Shown here: positions 45,730-58,245 of the stretch, piece by piece
How the letters are laid out: each line of letters opens with the position of its first letter
Position numbering within the stretch: position 1 is the stretch's first letter
Source: Thozetella sp. PMI_491
Taxonomy: Eukaryota > Ascomycota > Sordariomycetes > Chaetosphaeriales > Chaetosphaeriaceae
NCBI GenBank assembly: GCA_021432635.1
Contig: MU270044.1
Coordinates: 687,455 to 751,454, forward strand
Reading direction: 5' to 3'
Length of the DNA stretch: 64,000 bases
Made by a program: the position numbers and the translations under genes
Notes under the pieces: model-generated
Database searches by the model: none
Told to the model about the DNA's origin: nothing
Seen by the model: the letters and a program-made list of their open reading frames with translations, nothing else

Positions 45730-46683
45730 TCAGACCTCGGCGAAAATATGGACGAGGCCAGGATAGAGGCGGTTGGTAGAGAATCCATCGTAGGTGTTAG
45801 GCACAGGTTGGGCATAGCAGTTTGTCAGCAAACCGCGAGCACAAATGTAGGCAGACACACCAATGTGAGCCCAAGCTTGACAGGACTGTGGCTGCGGAGT
45901 CACCTGGTTCTTGCCTGGTTCTTCCTGGACACATTTGCCTGTGTCAGGCGTGTGCCTGGGTGTCGCATGGAGTCACCACTCATCACTTCCTATAGCGGGA
46001 AGGGAGAATGGGGTTGGGAAAAAATTTCTGGAATTTAGGGCCGAGAGCGTCGGGCTACCTTCTTCGAGCACAACGGACCGAGCTAGGAACATGGTAGAAT
46101 CTCCAATTAAGCGCAGAAGGCGCAGGAACGGCCAGAGAATATGGCAGAGACAGGCCATGAGCACTTCTCAAAGGAGCTGCAGAGCCTTCTATCCCATTCT
46201 CCGGGCAATTTTTACAAATAAAAGAAAAAAAAACCCAATACCAGTCCCGATCTCTGCAGCCGAGCTGTGTACATCAGGCAAGGTACGGCACCCTGGCTCG
46301 CGTGGCTACCTAGAGCCGGCGGGTGAGTGGATGCATCGTCAACGTCAGAGCGCCAGGTTCGCCTCAATCAGCACGTGACTACCATTGGTCAGAGAACAAC
46401 CCCGCGCTTGGCCCAACAACGAATTTTCCTCGCACCCAAAAAGCAGCCCGCCTCTGCAAACACCACCACTTCCCACTCCACTCTCTGCCATCTTCAAGCT
46501 TCCTCCTTTACCTCTCTTTGGAACCCATCGCGAAGGTTAGTAATCATGCCCTTGACCTCCTTCTCACCCGTCTACTTATTATGCCTTGCTCTTTCCCTCC
46601 ATCGGAGCTCTTTTAAGCTTTGCGCAGGCTAACCATTGCCAGCTTGTTTACCTTATCTCGCACTCCCGTCGCCACCTAACATC
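45730..46683. other. Gene-free stretch upstream of Ran
   Basis: NAS2 3' flank and the Ran promoter. The last ~250 bases are pyrimidine-rich leader with GT...AG sequences compatible with a 5' UTR intron (for example donor near 46536, acceptor near 46628), which is inference only. Confidence 0.5.
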
Positions 46684-47655
46684 ATGGCTGAGGGGCAGAC
46701 TCCCACCTTCAAGCTGGTCCTCGTCGGCGATGGCGGTACCGGAAAGGCAAGTCGAAGTCTCCTCCTTCCCTAACCACGCTTTGATGCTATCGCGACCGCC
46801 TGGATCGCTGCCTTGCGCCGCGCTCTGTCGCCCCCGAGAGACTTATGTGCTAACGCATCAGTGACAGACCACTTTCGTCAAGCGCCACTTGACTGGTGAG
46901 TTCGAGAAGAAGTACATGGCCACTCTCGGTGTCGAGGTCCACCCCCTTGGCTTCACCACCGTAAGTACTCATCGCACGGATCTAGCGCGTCGGCCCCGCG
47001 ATACTGACGGCCTGTAGAACTTCGGTCAGATCCAGTTCGATGTCTGGGACACTGCCGGCCAGGAGAAGTTCGGTGGTCTCCGTGATGGCTACTACATCAA
47101 CGGCCAGTGCGGCATCATCATGTTTGACGTTACTTCGCGTATTACGTACAAGAACGTCCCCAACTGGCACCGTACGTTAACCCCCCTCCAGGCAGCTTGC
47201 CAGGGAGAGAGACACAGCCCTTGACTGACCTACCCCCTCCATAGGTGATCTCGTTCGTGTCTGTGAGAATGTCCCCATTGTCCTCTGCGGCAACAAGGTC
47301 GACGTGAAGGAGCGCAAGGTCAAGGCCAAGACTATCACCTTCCACCGCAAGAAAAATCTTCAATACTACGACATTTCTGCCAAGTCGAACTACAACTTCG
47401 AGAAGCCCTTCCTCTGGCTCGCTCGCAAGCTCGTTGGCAACAGCAACCTCGTGCGTTTCCCATCTTCCCCTCTTTGCTCCGCCCGATGCGCTAGCGGCCA
47501 ACTAACCCTATGCTCTGCAGGATTTCGTCGCCGCTCCCGCTCTTGCTCCCCCCACCGCTGTCGTTGACAAGGAGCTCCTCGAGCAGTACCAGAAGGAGAT
47601 GGACGACGCTGCTGCGCAACCCCTGCCCGGTGAGGATGAGGATGATGACCTCTAA
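46684..47655 (+). CDS. gsp1: Ran GTPase (Gsp1/Spi1)
   Basis: Small GTPase that drives nucleocytoplasmic transport and spindle assembly (family role). Protein of 216 residues, exactly the usual Ran length. Exons: 46684-46746, 46868-46960, 47018-47171, 47245-47450, 47521-47655. Seen: P-loop GDGGTGKTT formed across intron 1, [18 protein letters not shown] (switch I, with effector Thr), [20 protein letters not shown] (switch II with the Ran-specific GLRDGYY), [10 protein letters not shown] (NKxD), [20 protein letters not shown] (SAK) and the acidic C-terminal DEDDDL tail. Intron 1 has a GC donor (GCAAGT) instead of GT; no GT donor keeps the frame. There is no prenylation motif, as expected for Ran. 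Confidence 0.97.
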
Positions 47656-50600
47656 ATGTTGACGACGTCTGGAGCGCATGTGGACGCGGTGCCGGAGCAA
47701 GGTGGTTATGCCGACACGACGGAATGGATGCGGCATGTTCCCAAGCGACATTTACAGGAATTGGCAATGCACCATGGCTTGCACCTGGAGGATTACATTG
47801 AGGACGACACATGATAGAGGTGCTCAACAAGGCGATGGTCTTATTTGGCCCCGACAGCCCAGGGAGTAGAGATTGGGCACTAGGCTGCTACAGCCGCTCT
47901 TAGGTAGACTTTGATTCGGCATAAAATGTCAATTGCTGCGTACCAACTCCCATATACTCGATATTTGAATTCCCCAGCGTGCTTCACATGGCCCTAGTCC
48001 TCGCCCATCTGCCCCATCGCCCCCTCCATTCCTCCCTCGTAGTTTTCTTGCCTTCTCCGCCTATCCCTCCCAAGGCGGTGTGAGGACCCCGCTTGTTCGG
48101 CGATTGCGATGGTGGGGCTCACGATAGATCCTTGTCGATTTCGGTTGCTAAGCAACCGCCCTTTCCGACGATCTCGAAGGTCTCAGACATCCAGGGGTTG
48201 GTCGGAATTCGTAATTGCCAAGCTGGGACAGGGAGCGCTGAACAGCAGATAGGTTTTCTCTGCGCAAAGAGTCCCGCAGGATATGATGAAGGCTGCCCCA
48301 CCGGCAATCATCTCTCATTATTTAAAATATTTTCAGGTTGGCATCATCAGGCGGCGTGTAGCTTACACGGCCTTTTGGCTGCGGGAAGCCGGATACGCGA
48401 CTGGGGACGTCTAGGGCAGGAAAGGCTCTTCAAATTGTGAAACAATACACTTCTAAATCTAGAACATTATGCATCAGCGCCGCTCCGGGAATGATTGAAC
48501 CTGCGATAGGGCGATGGGTTTCTGCGATTAAGTCATCGGATATGCTGACGACTCCGAGCCGATGGCCACATTGTGTTACTTGGAGCTGCATGTATACCTC
48601 GGCGCCAAGCTTGACCATTCCAACATTGAGCCGTGTATGATATATTTGCTGAAGAAGAGACATACTTCACTTTCCAGGAATCTTCAATGCTGGTTTACTA
48701 AAGAAGCAGCCCGGACGGGGCTCTCTGCTAGCTACATCGGCCATGAGCGTCCATAGAAAGTGCCAAAGATGCCATTCCCAGCTACTCTCGGACCTGCAAG
48801 TCCATATAGTGCACTCACACACCAGTTGATTTATGACTGACACAGATGCTTCTTAGTAGACTTGGCCCGGAAGAATCGGATCAGCGCAGAAACAGAGAAG
48901 ACATCGAAGCCCCAGACCCTAGGCTCTCCACCATGACTACTAGGTAGCCATGCTCTGATGATAACCGTGTTTACGCGTAAATTTCATGGATATTTGTTTT
49001 GCACGTTCAAGACTATCCGTCCCATGTTATACTGATGCGTAATGCGTCTGATGGCGGGTTAAATTTATCCACATGAGGAACACCAGTCCGATTCTCTAAC
49101 TCTTGGACTACCTGATTTAGGCAACTGATGCCTCTATTGTATCTCTTGGGAGTCTAATATGGCGAAAATGCAAAGGAAGAGTGTTCCCAGTTACACCCAT
49201 TCTCCTGATCAGCCGTCGGGAGATCATCGACGTTGCCCATCACTAACACCTACGCCAACCTGCAGGCAGGAACATACCCCAGGGCTCTCACGCCACCTGG
49301 GGCTAGTGGAAAGTGGACAGGGGTAAAGGATGAAGATCATCTCTTCGTCCCAATGTGCATCGTGGCACGAGCCTAAGGTATTCAAGATATGATTGCCATC
49401 GAGAAATTGATCCATCGCCAGTACAGCCTGTTGGATGCCTTACGACTAGGATAAATGAAGACTAAGAAGTGGAAATGGGATCAATTGCGACATTATTTGT
49501 GATAAACTGCTCTAAACGCAGTTTAAAGACACAACTTCTAGGGTTGACTCATGAAACTCCATATCTCTGAAGTCTTTGCAAGAGCCTCTTGGATAAAGCC
49601 ATACATCGAGATGCTCTCTCCGAGGGTTCGAAAAGGGGCCAAAGAAGCCACTGGAGAACATCAAAACGAGTCAAACAGCATAATTACCTCAAGTGTTTAC
49701 AGGAACAACGCCACGTGTCTGCTGTGATTTACACTACACATCCATGGCGCGGAGTGGCTCTCATCATCAGAAGCTACTCGAAGCAGACGGGCAGCCCCGA
49801 CGAGCCTTTGCCCGAAATAACACCATGTGATGAGTCTATGCGCTTTCCGATGCTGGAGACTCGAGAGGCGGGAAGATGCTGCGCGCGCTGTGCTCAGACG
49901 TACACGTCAGTGACTGAAATGACTGGCCACCACCACGGGGGAAGCGGCTTGGCATCGTCGCCTCGACCAGGTTGACAAGGTGATTCTAGGAGGCCGTGAG
50001 TGAGTGGCGCTAGTTCGGCTTGAGGAGGAGATTGCCTGGCATGGCTAAACGGGGAGAAAGATAACATGGATCTAGTACAGGTCTGCAACTGGATCTCAGC
50101 CGCTTCGAACTGGATAACGCAGCGATGGTGCAGTAACGGACGAAAGCTCCCTTGCGTGGGCCCCGGAAAGCAGACTTTGTTGCTGCTCCTCGGGCAGCTC
50201 CGCCAGCTTGAGACAGGCTCGCCCTACCTGGGGCCAGACCAAAGGAGTCTTCAGCACACGATGGTGGAACCGACTGGCTGGGTCCATCTGCAAGGAACAA
50301 TGGCATTATCGATATCGGGGCTGAGAGATAGTCGCTCGGCCGGGCCATCCAAATGACCCATGTCGGAAATCTATTGTTTCCCCAGCCGATGCGGCTGACA
50401 CCTGGGGGCAAAGGCCGTAAGGTGCAGAAAAAGTCCACGGTGCACACATTGCCAGGAGTATGAGTCTCGTCGGCTGACCGAAGCCACTTTGTTTTTCTTT
50501 TCCCGAGTTGTTGGCGTCACGGAAAACAAGGCCTGCCCCACGGTCGCTTCAATGCATGCCACTATCCCAAGTCAGCGCCTCACCATTGTTTGTCTAGACC

Positions 50601-53370
50601 TCTCGGTGAGACCGGCGGAATACCGGAAGCGAGCCCGTTAAGGATGTGGCTCGCGCCCGGTATGCACACCCACGAGGAAGCTGATCAGCAGCACGCGCCG
50701 TAGTTTTCGATTGAGTCGTGCGCGGAGTAGGCCGGAACAACGTCTGAGAGCCGTGTCTTACACTTCCCTTAACGGGTGGGATGCTAGTTGGCCCTTAGCT
50801 CAGAAACGGGGCGGCTTACCCCTGGATTAGTTAGAGTCCAGGTCGGCCGAAGCGAGTAGGAGCCAGATTAGGGCGCGGAAAGGGTTCAGCACTGCCGACT
50901 GTATCGATGCCTGCGGAATTAAGAAGAGAGGGGGAGGGCCATGCTAGCTGTGGGAACTTCTTTTTGCCTCCCCGGGAAGATTGCTTGCTTTGTTGGTCAG
51001 TCACGCATACAAGGTTCTGCACAACCTTTGATGCACACTGCTTTGTTAGTGGGCCCGGCATCAACGGCCTCGAGTGAAGCCTCAGTTTTGTTTCTCGAGG
51101 TCTTCGAGCACAAGGTTGCAACGGCTCGCCAAACCTACGTCACACGATACCCTATACTCCTCAACAGAGACCACGGCGTGTCGGGTGGTCTGCGCTGGAA
51201 GATTGCGCCAGCGCACGCGACCACTATTCGGCTTTGTGCGACATGCCCTAGAAATCGTAGATGCAATTCGGATCGGGAAGATGCCTTTGTGATACAGATC
51301 CGGCACTTAAACGCCCCCCTTTGAGGAAACCTGGAAAATACGCATGCCTTTGGACGTATCGCTGGACGGAGGCTGTTATGGCTGTCGCCTATCGACTCGC
51401 TTGCATTCGCCCCTTAGCTGGTGGCGGCTTTGACACGACGGACCTTGGCGTTCAGGTCGCCGTGGGCAAGCCTGGTTCAAGGCCTCGTCAAGGTCCAAGG
51501 AGCCGGGAGTGACAGCTTGGCTGCACACAGGCCTCGACAGCTGCCAGGGTCGTGCCATCCCATCATCCCATCAACGATGGCCCTGATTCCAGGTAGAGCC
51601 AGCGGAGATAGGCAAGGGGGCCCGTTCGATGGTCCGGGGGACTCAAATGCTCGAGGCAGCCGCGGCGCGCTTTCGGCCCTGCGCTGCGACTGCCGCCAAG
51701 CTCGGTAGGCGCTGAAGCCCCCTAGATGCACAGAAGTTTGATTGAGTGGCTTTCTGGTGGCTGCGCGACATTCGGGCTGAGCTGACGCTAGCTCGTGCTT
51801 GGTTTTCCAACAGCGTGGCTAGCCAGCAGCACTAATGATGAGCTTAATGCTCGAAAGAGCTTTAGGCGCCTTTGGCCATCCGTTCGGGCGACGCCTGGCG
51901 CGCAAGTCCTTCGCATCGTTTCAGGGGCACCCTCTGTTCCTCTTTTCTTTATTTCCCAGGGCACCACATACTTGGCAACTCTCTCGGTCAAGGTTGGCCC
52001 AGAAAGACAACAGCTGGTGGGGTCAGGCCTGCTCGTATCTCGAGAAGCTTGGCTTTGACGGTGGAGAATAATAGAGGGGAATACGAGCACGGAGCAGGAT
52101 AACCATGTGTGTGTGCATTAGGTAGATCTAGAATAGAATCGGCAAGAAGGAACCACCAGGGGCATGACTTCCGGCTTTGCTCTGTCGGCCTATTTTGTTC
52201 GTATCCATCGAGTTCCCCTGTCCCAGCCAGACTAGAGATCGCGGGGCATGGTGATTGGCTCATGCATGGCTTGGCGCCTAGCGCTAGTTCGAACATCCGC
52301 TGAAGAGCCTCAGGTAATCGCCCGCGTTCACTTTGGCTTGTCTGGCTGCCCCCTTGCAAATCAACCACAGCCTCTAAGCAATCTCCACCGAGATCCGTCC
52401 TGGGCCTCTGCCTCACTTCACCCGCGTACTGAGTCGGCGGCCAATCACTGTTAGTCTAGCCAGCCTAGCTCTGCCGGTGGCGATGTGCCAAGCCGTGACC
52501 AGAGCTAGCCAGGGGTCTCAAAGCTTGGATGATGGGCAAGACACACTTCCTCTCCTTGCCGAAAAAAGAGATCGGACGAACAAAGGTAATTAGGCGAGTC
52601 CTCGAGTCCTCGACTACCCGCACCCCCGACGACGACAAAGGTGATTTTATGAACGATCGTTCGCGAAGGGCATGGAAGGACTCGTAATGTCACACAGCGT
52701 CGTCTCGACGTTGGGATGGAGAGGGGGCCTCGGCCCGTAGGGGGCAGCAAGGGGGCAGGGCGATGTCTTGTTGTCTCATCGCACTGATCAGGTCTCTCGG
52801 AACACGCGACTGACTCTTGAGCTGGACACCAGCTCCCCGGCTGGGGACGAGACGGACTGCGGTTCGCCAATACACGCCCCCCCCAACCCCTGGTCAATGT
52901 CCGTCTCTAGCCACGCTTTTCCCACGAAGCTACTTGCAATCTCATCCGCGCGGGAGTGATAGCGCCCACTTTTTTGCGCATGGCCCTTCCCACGGGCTGG
53001 CTAGGCTTTGTCCGCGAGACTCGGCCAGTGGCGTGTTTGTCTGGGGCCGTGATGGCGCTCGGGTCCCTGTCAGTCGCGCCCCCAAGCCTGGTGCCAACCT
53101 GCGTTTAGATCTGTCGCCTTGGCTAGCACCAGCTCGCGACCTAGAAGCCTAGGCATTGTACGGGACGCACCCGGCCTCCCCCTCCCCCCCTCTTCGGCCC
53201 CCCCAATCTTGTTTCGATTGCCTTTCCGGGCAATATATAGAATTACCGTGCTCGCTGCCCCCTTCCTTGTTCTTTCCTTCCGGTCTTTCTCCCCAACCCT
53301 CGACCTTCGTTAGGTTCGTCCACTTGTCTGTTTGTGTTGGTTATCGTCTCACGGCGAGTAAGTATTCACC
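47656..53370. other. 5.7-kb gene-poor stretch between Ran and the WSC oxidase
   Basis: No gene is supported over 5.7 kb. Frames of 60-145 codons are scattered and overlapping without domains. Composition changes along it: more AT-rich at about 48700-49560, GC-richer from about 50000, and a pyrimidine-rich leader at about 53160-53330 before the oxidase. It could be an extended promoter, non-coding RNA or decayed repeat sequence; no terminal repeats or recognisable element parts were seen. Confidence 0.5.
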
Positions 53371-56300
53371 ATGAGGGCCACACGCAGCAACGCCGCTCTT
53401 TCTTCGCTCATTGCTTTCTCCTCCGTAAGTTACGCCATTCATGCCTCTCCTTGTCTCCTATGGCCTCTTATGGGCAAGCCCTCGCTTGCTTCGACGAGTC
53501 CATCCCCATGAGCTTGGCGACTAATACACGTGTTAGCTGTCACTCTCTAATGCACTTTCTGTGCCTAATAATCTTCCTGGCGCGTGGAAATATCAAGGAT
53601 GTTATACCGATATCGCCGGCCGGACGCTCTCCTCGGGGGGCTACGCCGATGACAAGGCAATGACGGACGAATCCTGCATTGCATACTGCGCTTCCAAGGG
53701 CTACCAGTATGCTGGAACCGAGTACTCGCAAGAATGCTACTGCGGCAGCACCCTGCCCACTGCCGCCACTAAGCTGGCCGAGACCGAGTGCGGAATGGCG
53801 TGCAAGGGCAACGCCTCCGAGCCGTGCGGTTCGGGGGGCAAACTCAGCTTGTTCTACAGCTCTGCCCCTGTTGGGCCCCAGCCTAATCCCGGTGTCAACG
53901 GATGGCAGCACATTGGCTGTTACTCGTGCGTCACCCTATATCACCCGCACCAAACGCTGTTTTTGCACGATGGTGAGACCTTCGGGACGCTGCTAATAGA
54001 GGATCGAGATAAATAGCGAGGGCACAACTGGCCGTACACTGACTTACGGCGTTGGTTCCATCCCTGGAAACCAAATGACCGTCGCCCTCTGCACCCAGGC
54101 CTGCAGGGCTAATGGCTACATCCTGTCTGGTCTCGAGTACGGCGGCGAGTGCTGTAAGTCACGGCTGCACCTTATTCAGGCGCTGTAAGATCTGACCCCA
54201 AGGTAGACTGCGATAACAAGATCAACAATGGCGGTGCGCCTGCCACGGACGGTTGCAACATGCTTTGCAATGGCAACACCTCCGAAATCTGCGGTGGTGG
54301 CAACCGCCTGAACGTGTACGACTACAACATGCTGTACCCGGTCACTTTGAGCAGCAGCACGAGCAGCACCGCTGCCAGCAGCAGCAGCTCGGTTGCCCCT
54401 GTTGCTACGAGTAGCAGCGCGAGCAGCATTCAGAGCTCAACCTCAACGTCAGTATCCAGTTCGACAACATCTAGTTCGGTATCGTCCTCAACGTCCAAAT
54501 CTTCGACTCTCTCTTCTACCACTACTTCCACTCTTTCTACTAGTTCGACCAAGTCTTCGTCTACATCCACAGCACAGAGCAGTTCTAGCTCTATTTCTAG
54601 CTCGTCTACAACGCTCGCCACGTCGACGAAGAGTACTTCGTCGTCCACGTCGAGCTCTACAAGCCAGACATCGACAAAGTCGTCGAGTGTCTCGACTTCG
54701 TCAGCAGTGCTGTCGACCTCTTCTTCCGTTGTGTCTTCTCGTTCGTCTGTATTGACCAGCAGCAGCAGCAGCACCGTTGCGGCCGTTCCTACCGGCCCCG
54801 TCCAGCCCGCGGCGATCGGCAACTTCGCTTGGTATGGCTGCCAGACCGAAGCGACCGGCATGCGGGCCCTGAGCGCCAAGACCTACGCTGACGACACTAT
54901 GACCCTTGAATCTTGCATGGCCTTCTGCGCCGGCTACACCTTCTTCGGTGTTGAGTACGCTCGGGAGTGCTACTGCGGCAACAGCTTCGGGGCTGGCTCC
55001 AAGGTCGCTCCCAGCTCCGACTGCAGCTTCACTTGCAAGGGCAATGCGTTCGAGTACTGCGGTGCCGGCGACCGTCTGTCCGTTTACGCCGTCAACGGCA
55101 CTGCTCTGCCCAGCTCCAGCTCCAGTAAGTATTTTCCTGCCCCGGAGCCTCACCATTCCTCTATTTGGATACGGACTTACCAGATTTAGCTTCTGCCGCT
55201 GCCTCCACTGGTGCCGCTACTTCGGCCGCGTCTAGCTCTGCAGTCGCCGTCCCCAGTGGCCTTCCTACTGGATGGTCGTACCAGGGCTGCTGGGTCGACG
55301 GCGCCAACGGTCGCATTCTGAACTACCAGGCACAGGATAACCAGGCTCTCACTGTCGAGTCGTGCGCCCAGCTCTGCGCGGCCAATGGCTACACCATCTC
55401 TGGAACTGAGTGGTCCGTCCAGTGCTTCTGCGGAAACCAGATTGCCAATGGCGGCAAGCTCGCGGCTGCCGATACCGAATGCAATGTCGCTTGCGGTGGC
55501 AACTCCAAAGAGATGTGCGGTGCTGGCGGCAGGATGAGCATCATCTCCAAGGGCACCCCGACCGTCTTCGCCGCGCCCGCACCCCAGACCGGCGGCCTGA
55601 ACGGCTCGTGGACCTACCAGGGATGTGTCGAGGACAATGTGAACCAGCAGCGAACCTTCTTCTGGCAGCTCTTCTTCCCCAAGGTCATGACCGCCAACAT
55701 GTGCCTGTCGCGTTGTGCCCAGTTCGGCTACATGGCCGCCGGTCTCGAGTACGGTGAGGAGTGCTACTGCGGCGACCCGGCCAACGTTGCCGCCAGGGGG
55801 GCCACCTTCCGGCCCGAGGCTGAGTGCAACGTCCCCTGCGCTGGCAATGCCTCTGCCATCTGCGGTGGTGGCGGCCGCCTCTCGACCTACTTCTGGACCG
55901 GCAAGCCCTTCTACACCTGGGACTTCCCCGCGGCCGGAACACCTGCCGCTGGCAAGTATGATCTGCTTATCGGCGGTGTCACCATCCCTCTGATGACCAG
56001 CGAATCCATTACCGGCAAGGTCCAGTTCATCTCCAAGTGGGGAACCGGCCCCGCCAACGAGACCGGCGCGTACGAGCTCGACCTGTCCCTTCTCAGCAAC
56101 CCTAGCCAGGCGTGGCGACCGCTCCACCTCAAGACTGACGTCTTCTGCGCCGCTGGCGTTGTCCTCCCGGATAAGGCCGGCCGTCATCTCAACGTCGGTG
56201 GCTGGTCCGGCGATTCTACCGAGGGCCTTCGCCTGTACTGGCCCGACGGCAAGCCTGGCACCTGGGGCACCCACGACTGGCAGGAGAACGTCGACGAGCT

Positions 56301-57474
56301 CTCGCTCCAGGTTGGTCGCTGGTACCCCAGCGCCATGGTCATGGCCAACGGTTCCGTCATGGTCATTGGCGGTGAGGTCGGCTCCAACGCTGCGGCCGTG
56401 CCGTCTATCGAGGTCCTTCCTTACACCGGCACGAAGCCTCTCTACATGGACTGGCTCGACCGCACGAACCCCAACAACCTCTACCCCTTCGTCTGCGTCC
56501 TGCCTGGCGGCGGTATCTTCGTTGCTTACTGGAACGAGGCCCGTATCCTGGATGAGAAGACCTTTGCGACTACCAAGGTCCTCCCGAACGCCCCTGGTGC
56601 TGTCAACGACGATCTCGGCGGCCGTACCTACCCTCTTGAGGGAACTGCTGTCCTCCTCCCGCAGAAGGCACCGTATACCGACCCCCTGGGTATCCTGATC
56701 TGCGGTGGGTCAACTAACGGCGTCTCTAACGCTCTGGACAACTGCGTGACCATCCAGCCCGAGGCTGCTACTCCCTCTTGGACACTCGAGCGCATGCCCT
56801 CGTTCCGCGTCATGCCTTGCATGGCCCCCCTCCCGGATGGTACCTACCTGGTGGCGAACGGTGCTCAGCATGGTGTTGCCGGCTTCGGTCTTGCCAACAC
56901 CCCGAACCTCAACGCCCTGCTGTACGACCCGGCCAAGCCGGTGGGCTCGCGCTTCACCGTCATGGCCAACACCACCATCGCCCGCCTATACCATTCTGAG
57001 GCGATCACTCTCCTCGACGGTCGCGTCCTCGTCTCCGGTTCCGACCCGGAGGACGGCACCAACCCCCAGGAGTACCGCGTCGAGGTCTTCAGCCCGCCGT
57101 ATCTGCTCAGCGGCAAGACGCGCCCGACCTTCACCATCACCAACAAGGACTGGGCTTACGGTAACGCGTACACCTTCAGCTACACCAGCGCCGGAAACGG
57201 GGCCCTCACCGTGACCCTCCTTGGCTCCGTCACGAGCACGCACGGCAATTCCTTGGGCGCCCGCTCCATCATGCCGGCCGTCACTTGCGGCGGCGGCACT
57301 TGCACTGTCACCGCCCCGCCCAACAACCACATCTGCCCGCCGGGCTGGTACCAGCTCTTCCTGCTCGACGGTGGCATCCCGGCCGTCGGTGTGTACGTCC
57401 GCATTGGTGGTGACCCCGCTAAGCTGGGCAACTGGCCTGCCGGCCTTGATGACTTTACCGTCCCCGGCGTCTAA
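53371..57474 (+). CDS. Secreted copper radical oxidase (AA5_1, glyoxal-oxidase type) with five WSC domains
   Basis: Predicted extracellular oxidase making hydrogen peroxide from aldehydes or alcohols (AA5_1 family role), 1260 residues. Exons: 53371-53424, 53537-53925, 54017-54153, 54207-55124, 55190-57474. Seen: signal peptide (MRATRSNAALSSLIAFSS joined to LSLSNALS); five Cys-rich WSC domains at about residues 35-127, 142-237, 399-498, 527-625 and 640-735 (each with Y-x-G-C ... CYCG or CFCG ... CGGG-type spacing); a Ser/Thr-rich linker (about 240-388); and an AA5 beta-propeller from about 758. Catalytic residues aligned by motif: Cys819 in DVFCAAG (Tyr-Cys partner), Tyr931 in NLYPFVCVLPGG, Tyr1100-His1101 in ARLYHSEA and His1213 in NNHICPPGWYQ. 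The C-terminal DUF1929-type domain closes the protein. The copper site looks complete. WSC domains bind polysaccharide such as beta-glucan, suggesting wall or biomass anchoring (inference). Substrate unknown. Confidence 0.94.
54340..54785 (+). repeat. Ser/Thr-coding low-complexity tract
   Basis: Imperfect AGC/TCG/TCT/ACG repeats encode about 145 residues that are almost all Ser or Thr, linking WSC domain 2 to domain 3 of the oxidase. The segment is likely O-mannosylated and extended (inference). Confidence 0.9.
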
Positions 57475-58245
57475 GCAACCCGGCTTGGAGTTTTTCTCTT
57501 TGGGGCAAGGGGTACCCCTCGGTCTTTCTCCTGTAGCAAAATTATTTTTTAATCTCTAGTTCTCGGTCCTCTCCCGCGCCCATTGTGTTCCGGCCGACCC
57601 TAAAGGGGATGCCCGCAAGGTCGAGTGCAGTACGGTGGTAGAGTCCGCAGCCCCGGGGAACGGTTCATGGTGTGAGGTACATAGATAATGGGAGCTGAGG
57701 TCGGGATTAGTTGGGGCTGGCCGGGTCCATGGGCGGAGGAAGCTGTCGCTCGCTACTTCTTGCTAGCAGTAGAACGCGTTTGATGAATACATTCGTTTGT
57801 TGGCCATCACTACGCCCGTCTCTCGTTCACAGCTTGATTTTCAACTTTGAAGACGAAAGTCACGTGTTTTCTCCAGAGATACAAAATGCGCGTGCCGTCA
57901 TCTATGTGTCATATTTATCAATTCATTCACGGGAATATGCTGTAGAGAACTTGGCTCTACTTAAAACAGAAATGAAAATAAATTATTTGATGTCTACGGA
58001 GTAATCCAGGGATGTCGATAGGTACGCGCCACATCTGTATACTGTAATAACACAACAGGGGGGGGGGGGGTAGCCACACTGCGGGGACTGTGGCGGTGTC
58101 ACAAAGTTGGGGTAGCTCTAATAATTACCATTCTGTCCACGTAAATTGGACACATCCGAAGTTCCAGCAGCTTTGCAAACCCGCAGCCCGGCAAGAGCCA
58201 AAACGTGTCGCCCATTGTCATTCATGGCAATCCCGACACGTCCTG
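57475..58245. other. Gene-free spacer
   Basis: 3' flank of the oxidase and promoter of ALG8. It includes a 13-G run at 58058-58070 and an AT-rich patch at about 57930-58000. Confidence 0.5.
58058..58070. repeat. Poly-G run (13 G)
   Basis: Mononucleotide G tract upstream of ALG8. Confidence 0.8.

Noticed and set aside
54393-54755. Leu/Arg-rich frame through the Ser/Thr linker
   Set aside because: It is the alternative-frame translation of the simple repeat, not a gene.
55186-56274. A 362-codon minus-strand frame
   Set aside because: It lies wholly antisense to the WSC oxidase coding exon and is Gly/Ala/Arg-rich, so it is a shadow.
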